Source of the DNA: Gemmatimonas sp.
Lineage (GTDB): Bacteria > Gemmatimonadota > Gemmatimonadetes > Gemmatimonadales > Gemmatimonadaceae
Length of the DNA: 35,056 bases
Assembly (NCBI GenBank): GCA_021154285.1
Contig: JAJKIV010000059.1
Span: forward strand, 1 to 35,056
Direction of reading: 5' to 3'
Of the stretch, positions 29,288-35,056 are shown in pieces. The translations under genes were made by a program, and so were the position numbers. Each line of letters starts with the position of its first letter. Within the stretch, counting starts at the first letter, position 1. Below the pieces are notes generated by a model that was not told the origin of the DNA, did no database searches, and saw nothing but the letters and a program-made list of their open reading frames with translations.

Positions 29288-31111
29288 CTAGTGGCTTCCG
29301 CCGCCGGCTGGATCGACGTGCAGTACCGCCATCATGTCCGACTGCAGGTGCTCGGCGATGTGGCAGTGAAGCATCCACGCACCCGGGTTCGACGCGTCGA
29401 TCAGCAGGTCGACCGACGAGCCGACCGGAATGATAGCCGTGTCCTTCCACACGAGGTTGCGCGTCTTCACACCGTCACGCGCGACCACGAGCATGCGCTG
29501 GCCGTGCAGGTGAATCGGGTGCTGCATGGGGTGAAACGACTTCGGGTCGTTGAAGATCCTGAGCTTCACGACCGACCCCTGCTTCACGTGCCAGTCGATG
29601 TCCATGTTCTCTTTGCCCGTCGCGTCCTCGCGCAGGATCCACTTCACCTGCTTGCTCGTCGAGAGCCAGTTCATGTCGGGCATGCCGTCGACCCACTCGA
29701 CCGGAGCGTAGTACGCCGTGTCGACGTTCATGAACTGCACCGTCGCGAGGGGGAGTGAGTTCGGCTTGACAGTCAGCGTTAGGTGCTCGTCGGGCTCCTT
29801 GTCGAAGTACTGCCGGAACCGGTCCACATCGCGCGAGACCTCCGGATACGCGCGGAGAGCCGCGAAGCGCGAACCGTAATCCGGCGACGCCGGCACGTCC
29901 CCCACCGTCACCACGCCTAACGTGTCGACCTCCGGCGCAAACTCTCCCTCGTAGTGGTTGATCGCCTGGATGGCGTTCACGAGCGCGTAGCGGCCCGGCT
30001 TCTCGAACCGCGCTTCCACCACGTACCGTTCCGCCGGCGCGAGCACGACACTCGGCACACGCTCCTCACGCTCGAAGCGGCTCTCGTCGCTCGCCACCAC
30101 CTTCATTGGCACGCCGCCCAACGAGAGGTTGTACGTTCTGGAGCTCGAGACGTTCGTGAAGAAGAAGCGAACGACCTCGCCCTTACGCGCGGTAAGCTTG
30201 TAGTTCGGCTCTCCGTTCACCGTGAGTATGTTCCCGACGCGCCCCATCAGCGCGTACGTCGCTGATTCCTTTCCGAACGGAATGAGCGAATCGGCATTGA
30301 TAAGGAGGTCGTTCAACACGAGCGACAGCTCGCGATTCACCGGCGAGTAGTAATCCGGCTCCGGCGAGTCGACGATCATGTTGCCGAAGAGCCCCATCGC
30401 CTGTTCGATGTCCTCGCGAACGTGCGGGTGATACCAGTACACGCCCGCGTCCGGGAAATGCACGGTGTACGTGAAGTCGGCTCCCGGTGCGACTTCCTGC
30501 TGCGTGAGCCCCGGGACACCATCGAATCGGTTGTCGAGTCGCAGCCCGTGCCAGTGCACGGTGCTCGGCAGATCGATCTTGTTGTGGAAGCGGACGGTGA
30601 TCGTGGCTTGCTGCGCGACCCGAATGAGTGGCCCGGGCACCATGCCGTTGAAGGCGTACATGACGAACGGTTTCCCGCGGATCGTGCGCCTGACGAGTCC
30701 CGCGGTGAGGTCGAGCGTATCGCCGTCCTTGAGTCGTACGGTTTGCGTCGGCTTCACCGGGGCGACCTTCGTCGGGTCGACGCCGGCGCCCGGGAGAAAT
30801 GACGAGACCTGCGGCGTTAGGCCGACGAGCCCGGGGATCATCGGCATTCCCTTGGGCATCGGAATTGGCATCCCCATCGCCATGCTGTCGCCCTTCATAC
30901 CCGGCATGCCAGCCATGGTCGAGGACGCCGGGTTCGACGCCGGCTTTACCGCCGGCTTCTTGCTCGACGGTTTGGTCGTGTCGTGCGCCATCCCCGGCAT
31001 GCCCGCCATCGGGTCGGGCTTTTTTGCGGGCGGCTTCTTCTGAGCGGGTGCGGCGTTAGGCGCCGCGACGACCAGCGCAACGACCAGCGCGTTGCGCCAG
31101 CCGCGCTTCAT
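29288..31111 (-). CDS. Multicopper oxidase with Met-rich N-terminal region
   Basis: HWHG, YWYHPHV, HPIHLHG and HCHIAEHLQSDM copper motifs; N-term MAGMPGM...MAMGMPIPMPKGMPMIPG. Start ATG 31111 in an ATGA overlap; the track ORF start is over-extended. Confidence 0.93.
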   Translation of the reverse strand: MKRGWRNALVVALVVAAPNAAPAQKKPPAKKPDPMAGMPGMAHDTTKPSSKKPAVKPASNPASSTMAGMPGMKGDSMAMGMPIPMPKGMPMIPGLVGLTPQVSSFLPGAGVDPTKVAPVKPTQTVRLKDGDTLDLTAGLVRRTIRGKPFVMYAFNGMVPGPLIRVAQQATITVRFHNKIDLPSTVHWHGLRLDNRFDGVPGLTQQEVAPGADFTYTVHFPDAGVYWYHPHVREDIEQAMGLFGNMIVDSPEPDYYSPVNRELSLVLNDLLINADSLIPFGKESATYALMGRVGNILTVNGEPNYKLTARKGEVVRFFFTNVSSSRTYNLSLGGVPMKVVASDESRFEREERVPSVVLAPAERYVVEARFEKPGRYALVNAIQAINHYEGEFAPEVDTLGVVTVGDVPASPDYGSRFAALRAYPEVSRDVDRFRQYFDKEPDEHLTLTVKPNSLPLATVQFMNVDTAYYAPVEWVDGMPDMNWLSTSKQVKWILREDATGKENMDIDWHVKQGSVVKLRIFNDPKSFHPMQHPIHLHGQRMLVVARDGVKTRNLVWKDTAIIPVGSSVDLLIDASNPGAWMLHCHIAEHLQSDMMAVLHVDPAGGGSH

Positions 31112-31572
31112 GGCGCCACCCCACGAAACATTGGATGCGCCAGGAACATCTGAAGGAACGAGCTCGGCGAGGTGCCGCTCAAGACGACCGGACCAGCGTG
31201 TTTCACCACCGCTGAATCCGACTCGGCCGCAATGACGAGCATGAACTTGTTGTACTCGACGCGACCGACGGTCGAACTGCCGTTCGCCACGGTGCCCAGA
31301 CGACGCCATTGCTTGAGATCCGTGGTGACGCCCCACGCGACATATGCCTTGTAGGCGCCGAGCGTGGCGGGCTCGGGGAGACCGGACACCGTGAGCTGCA
31401 CGTCGTAGCTCGCGTGGCCGTCAGCCGTGACGGCGACGCCGAACGGCGACTCGGCGAACACGAGCCGGGCGGCCCCGTGCGCGTTAGGCGTGCGAGGGGT
31501 GTTGTGCAGCTGGATGTCGTACGGCCCGAGCACCACCACCGCGATGACGGCCAGCGCTTTCGACAGGCTCAC
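31108..31572 (-). CDS. Small secreted/membrane hypothetical protein in multicopper oxidase operon
   Basis: GTG start 31572 in GTGA overlap; VSLSKALAVIAVVVLG hydrophobic N-term, then beta-rich VSGLPEPATLGAYKAYVAWGVTTDLKQWRRLGTV...GPVVLSGTSPSSFLQMFL. Confidence 0.75.
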   Translation of the reverse strand: MSLSKALAVIAVVVLGPYDIQLHNTPRTPNAHGAARLVFAESPFGVAVTADGHASYDVQLTVSGLPEPATLGAYKAYVAWGVTTDLKQWRRLGTVANGSSTVGRVEYNKFMLVIAAESDSAVVKHAGPVVLSGTSPSSFLQMFLAHPMFRGVAP

Positions 31573-32954
31573 TCGCTCGTCACCTTGGGCTTGGCCTTCT
31601 CCGGTCCGTGATCCCAATCCTGCACGCTCGAGATGTTCGGCATGTTGTAGTCGTGGCCGTTCCACCCGGTGAAGCCGTCCATCTTGAACACCCAGAATCC
31701 GCTCCGCATGTCCGAGAGGACAACGAGACCGTCGTAGTTGCGGACATCGACGCCGAAGGCACCCTGCTCCACGCTCGTCGTGCTCTGCCAGCCGTTGTCC
31801 GGATTCCCGCCGAAACCGTGCTCGTGTTCACACCCGCACGTGTAAAAGTGACCCTCCGTTACCGGGTGCTTCGGGTCCTTGAGGTTGAACACCTGTAGCC
31901 CGTCTTCGTACGCTGACACGAACACGTATGGCCACCGCACCTCGTGGTTGTGCGAGAGGTCGCGCCAATCCGCCGTCCACGCGCTGATCGGAATGTCGAC
32001 GTTCTGTGTCTTTCCCGACTGCCCGGCCTCGAGGTCCCAGATGCGAAGGGGCGTGTACTGGTACTCCGTTTCGGTCACAGCATAACGACCATCAGGCGAC
32101 GGCGTGAAGGTGTGCGCGACGTCCATGCCCAGACTCGTGATCGTGAACAGCTGCTTCGGCGTCTCGGGCTTGGTCACATCCCACACCGAGTAACCGCCCA
32201 GGCCCGCCCCGTAGAACTTGTCCTGCCCCGTCGCCGGGTCATATCCGACGTAGAAGTCGTGATAGCCGCCTCCACCGATCTGGCGGAACGGCGTCGGGTT
32301 CGGCACTTCGCCAACGAGCGCCGTCGCCGGATCAGCCCCCTTCACGATCTTTTCGAGATCGTACACGAGGGCTTTCGACTGATTGATGGTGGCGAAGTAG
32401 AGCGCGCGCCCGTCCGAGTGCTTGTACGCAAACGTGTTGTGGAAGCCACCGGGGGACTGCGGATACCGAATGCGAGCGACCTCTTTGACCTTCGACGGAT
32501 CTGGCAGGCCCGTCACATCGAAGATGACCGCGCCCAGATCAGCGTCCGGCGTCCCCTGCATGAACTGCAGCGACTGCGCGTAATAGTACCGCCCGTTGAT
32601 TTTGAAGTATTTCCCGTCCATCGCGCCGATACCGCGATGCAGCTCGGGGTTGTCGATTTGCCATCGGAACAGCTGCTTCGGCGCCGACGGGTTGCTCAAG
32701 TCGTAAATCGTAAAATCGAAATTCACGAAGCCGCAGAGATACGCGTACGGCCGATTCCGGTCCTGCTCGAGCTCGACGTCGGCCGCCTTCCACGCGCCGT
32801 CGTGCGCTACGACGTGGCCGAGCTCGTGAATCTTCTGGCTGCCGCCCTTCTTCTTATCGAAGTCGACGACGGAGACGCCCGGGTCCTGAGCGCGAACGCT
32901 CGCGGCGAAGGCGGCGAGCGCAGTGAGTGTCGCGATAACGAGCTGTCGGCGCAT
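31569..32954 (-). CDS. Secreted LVIVD-like beta-propeller protein
   Basis: Signal peptide MRRQLVIATLTALAAFAASVRA; repeated YDLSNPSAPKQLFRW, WDVTKPETPKQLFTI, FNLKDPKHPVTEGHF units. Confidence 0.8.
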   Translation of the reverse strand: MRRQLVIATLTALAAFAASVRAQDPGVSVVDFDKKKGGSQKIHELGHVVAHDGAWKAADVELEQDRNRPYAYLCGFVNFDFTIYDLSNPSAPKQLFRWQIDNPELHRGIGAMDGKYFKINGRYYYAQSLQFMQGTPDADLGAVIFDVTGLPDPSKVKEVARIRYPQSPGGFHNTFAYKHSDGRALYFATINQSKALVYDLEKIVKGADPATALVGEVPNPTPFRQIGGGGYHDFYVGYDPATGQDKFYGAGLGGYSVWDVTKPETPKQLFTITSLGMDVAHTFTPSPDGRYAVTETEYQYTPLRIWDLEAGQSGKTQNVDIPISAWTADWRDLSHNHEVRWPYVFVSAYEDGLQVFNLKDPKHPVTEGHFYTCGCEHEHGFGGNPDNGWQSTTSVEQGAFGVDVRNYDGLVVLSDMRSGFWVFKMDGFTGWNGHDYNMPNISSVQDWDHGPEKAKPKVTSE

Positions 32955-33102
32955 TTCCGGCGTTCTCCTACTCGCTGGGAAGGATGGTGAAGGTCCAGGA
33001 AATCGGATAATGCCGTGACGCCCGGAGCGCGGCTAGTGCCGTCGTCCATGCGCGGGTAGATCAGATTGCTCGAGACTGACCCATTGATTTCAGGAGGAGG
33101 GG

Positions 33103-34854
33103 ATGCATGATCCCGCAACCTCTTCCTTTTGGTCGATGCATCCACGTTACCTCGTCCTACTGGCGTTCACGTCCGCGATCGTCGGTTGCGCACGCGCGAC
33201 CTCAGGCACCCCCGGGATTGACAAAGCGACCTTCGACGTCGTGATCGAGAACGGCCGAATCGTCGACGGCACCGGCAATCCCTGGACGTATGGCGACGTC
33301 GGTATTCGGGGTGCTCGAATCGTCGCCGTCACGCAGGCCGGCGTTCTGCACGAGGCGTCTGCCAAACTGCGCATCGACGCCCACCACCACATCGTCGCCC
33401 CAGGGTTCATCGACCTTCAGGGTCAGTCGATTGCCGCACTGACGTGGGGCGACGGTCGTGTGGTCAGCAAGGTGACGCAAGGGGTGACCACTGAGATCCT
33501 CGGCGAAGGAACCACCCCGGGTCCATCGAACGCCCACGTGGACTCGCTTGGCGACGTGCAGACGATGGAGCCCCCGCCGCCGCCGGCACTCCTGCAAACG
33601 TTCCAGGGCGAGCACGGGTTTGGCGCGTGGCTCGACGCCATGCGGCATCACCGAAACTCCATCAACGCCGGCTCGTTCCTCGGCGCACAGACCGTTCGCG
33701 CATCCGTGATGGGTTTCAAGGCCGGCGCGCCTAACGCCGCCGAGCTCGATAGTATGCGCGCTGTCGTTCGGAATGCGATGCGTGAAGGCGCGTTCGGCAT
33801 CGCGTCGGCGCTCATCTACCCGCCTGGGTCCTACGCCGGAACCAACGAGCTCATTGAGCTGGCGAAGGCAATGGCGCCGTTCCACGGCGAGTACATCACG
33901 CACATGCGATCGGAGGACGACTCACTGTTCGAGGCAATGGATGAGGCGTTCCGTATCGCGCGTGAAGGCGGCGTCAGGCTCGAGATCTTTCACCTCAAGG
34001 CGTCCAACAGGCGAAACTGGAGCAAGGCGCCCGAGATGGTCGCGAAGATCGACTCGGCCCGCGCCTCAGGACTCGACGTCGGTGCGACGATGTATCCCTA
34101 TCCGTTCTCCGGCAACAACCTCGGCGAGTGCTTTCCCGATTGGGCGGCGGAGAACGGGAAGCTCATGGACAACCTCAAGAATCCCGAGACACGCTCACGC
34201 ATCCTGAACGAGATGGCCGATCCGAAGGGCGATCCCCTGTGCCAGATCGAAGGCCCGTCGGCGTATCTCATTGCCGACTTCAAGCGCCCCGAGTACGCGA
34301 AGTACGAGGGCAAGCGCCTGAGCGAGATCGCGGCCGACATGAAAAAACCGTGGCCGGAAACCGTGATCGAGCTGATCACGACGGAAGGGCGCGATCTCTC
34401 GAAGATCAACTTCACGATGTCCGAGGACAACGTGAAGATGCAGATCAAGTCTCCGTGGGTGGTCATCGGCACCGACGCCGATGGCGTGGATCCCGACAGC
34501 ACGAAGATCGTGGTTCACCCGCGCGCGTACGGGAGCTACCCGCGCATCCTCGGTCGCTACGTGCGCGAGCAGAAGCTCTTTCCGCTGGAGGAAGCGATCC
34601 GGAAGATGAGCGGCGGCGTCGCGCAGCGACTTGGCCTTCAGGATCGCGGGCTCATCCGCGAGGGGATGTACGCGGACATCGTGGTCTTCGACGACGCGAC
34701 GATCATCGATCTGGCGACGCCGGAGAAGCCGCATCAAATCAGCAAGGGCGTCGAGGAGGTGTTCGTGAATGGCGTGCAGGTGCTACACGACGGCAAGCAC
34801 ACGGGCGCCACTCCCGGCCAGGTCATCACGGGACCGGGCACAGTGACGCGTTAG
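33103..34854 (+). CDS. N-acyl-D-amino-acid deacylase / D-aminoacylase-like amidohydrolase
   Basis: VVIENGRIVDGTGNPWTYGDVGIRGARIVAV...HHHIVAPGFIDLQGQS...GLIREGMYADIVVFDDATIID; AGGAGG 5 nt before ATG 33103; lipobox-like AIVGC. Confidence 0.9.
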   Translation: MHDPATSSFWSMHPRYLVLLAFTSAIVGCARATSGTPGIDKATFDVVIENGRIVDGTGNPWTYGDVGIRGARIVAVTQAGVLHEASAKLRIDAHHHIVAPGFIDLQGQSIAALTWGDGRVVSKVTQGVTTEILGEGTTPGPSNAHVDSLGDVQTMEPPPPPALLQTFQGEHGFGAWLDAMRHHRNSINAGSFLGAQTVRASVMGFKAGAPNAAELDSMRAVVRNAMREGAFGIASALIYPPGSYAGTNELIELAKAMAPFHGEYITHMRSEDDSLFEAMDEAFRIAREGGVRLEIFHLKASNRRNWSKAPEMVAKIDSARASGLDVGATMYPYPFSGNNLGECFPDWAAENGKLMDNLKNPETRSRILNEMADPKGDPLCQIEGPSAYLIADFKRPEYAKYEGKRLSEIAADMKKPWPETVIELITTEGRDLSKINFTMSEDNVKMQIKSPWVVIGTDADGVDPDSTKIVVHPRAYGSYPRILGRYVREQKLFPLEEAIRKMSGGVAQRLGLQDRGLIREGMYADIVVFDDATIIDLATPEKPHQISKGVEEVFVNGVQVLHDGKHTGATPGQVITGPGTVTR

Positions 34855-35056
34855 CCGCGGACGCCTCGGCAATCTCCGCGAGATACTGCTGCACGAACAC
34901 GATCGCCATGCTCCCGGCGCCGACACTCGAGGCCACGCGCTTGATCGAGCCGTGCCTAACGTCTCCCGCGGCGAAGATTCCTGGCACGCTGGTCTCCAGA
35001 AGGAACGGATCGCGATCGAGCGGCCAGGCATCCGGCGCTCGATCGCCGAGCAGGTC
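34826..35056 (-). CDS. FAD-dependent pyridine nucleotide-disulfide oxidoreductase (thioredoxin reductase-like), C-terminal part
   Basis: Own minus-strand translation ...ETSVPGIFAAGDVRHGSIKRVASSVGAGSMAIVFVQQYLAEIAEASAANASLCPVP*; TxxPGIFAAGDV motif. Runs off right edge and is not in the ORF track. Confidence 0.85.
   Translation of the reverse strand, partial: DLLGDRAPDAWPLDRDPFLLETSVPGIFAAGDVRHGSIKRVASSVGAGSMAIVFVQQYLAEIAEASAANASLCPVP

Noticed and set aside
28742-29758. 338-aa + strand ORF spanning the PD40/multicopper oxidase region
   Set aside because: Arg/His/Val-rich antisense translation; crosses two well-supported minus-strand genes.
31944-32990. 348-aa + strand ORF antisense to the LVIVD propeller
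   Set aside because: Antisense artefact of high GC; the minus strand encodes a signal peptide and propeller repeats.
34783-35031. 82-aa minus ORF at right edge
   Set aside because: Wrong frame; the frame giving GIFAAGDVRHGSIKRVA is the real reductase.

Overview
High-GC, gene-dense bacterial chromosome segment, read by eye only. I infer Gemmatimonadota from gene content: ADOP-type permease, PadR, PD40 propellers, Bat/MoxR cluster and high GC. Most genes are on the minus strand in tightly coupled operons. (i) moxR-DUF58-batD-like-vWA/TPR-batD/TPR/SH3-mutL-miaA-bshA-ubiA-like. (ii) scpA-scpB-rluB, divergent from rpsT(+). (iii) lspA-like, pyrR-pyrB-pyrC-class II aldolase-zinc ribbon protein. (iv) PadR regulator plus ADOP/MacB-like permease, flanked by two small membrane proteins that share a C-terminal Cys domain. 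(v) Two tandem PD40 propellers. (vi) beta-propeller - small secreted protein - Met-rich multicopper oxidase. (vii) A + strand N-acyl-D-amino-acid deacylase, convergent with a partial thioredoxin-reductase-like gene. No tRNA, rRNA, CRISPR or intact transposon was seen. The strongest unexplained signal is a short non-palindromic DNA word, GCCTAACG/CGTTAGGC. Its 7-mer core CCTAACG/CGTTAGG occurs 31 times by hand count, about one per 1.1 kb, in both orientations. It lies almost entirely inside genes and uses all four stop-free reading phases about equally. That points to selection on DNA (uptake-sequence-like, Chi/KOPS-like or similar), not on protein. A second notable feature is a heptanucleotide repeat family (GGGAATC/GGGAACC) sitting in frame just after the coupled start codons of two unrelated genes (DUF58 and pyrC).
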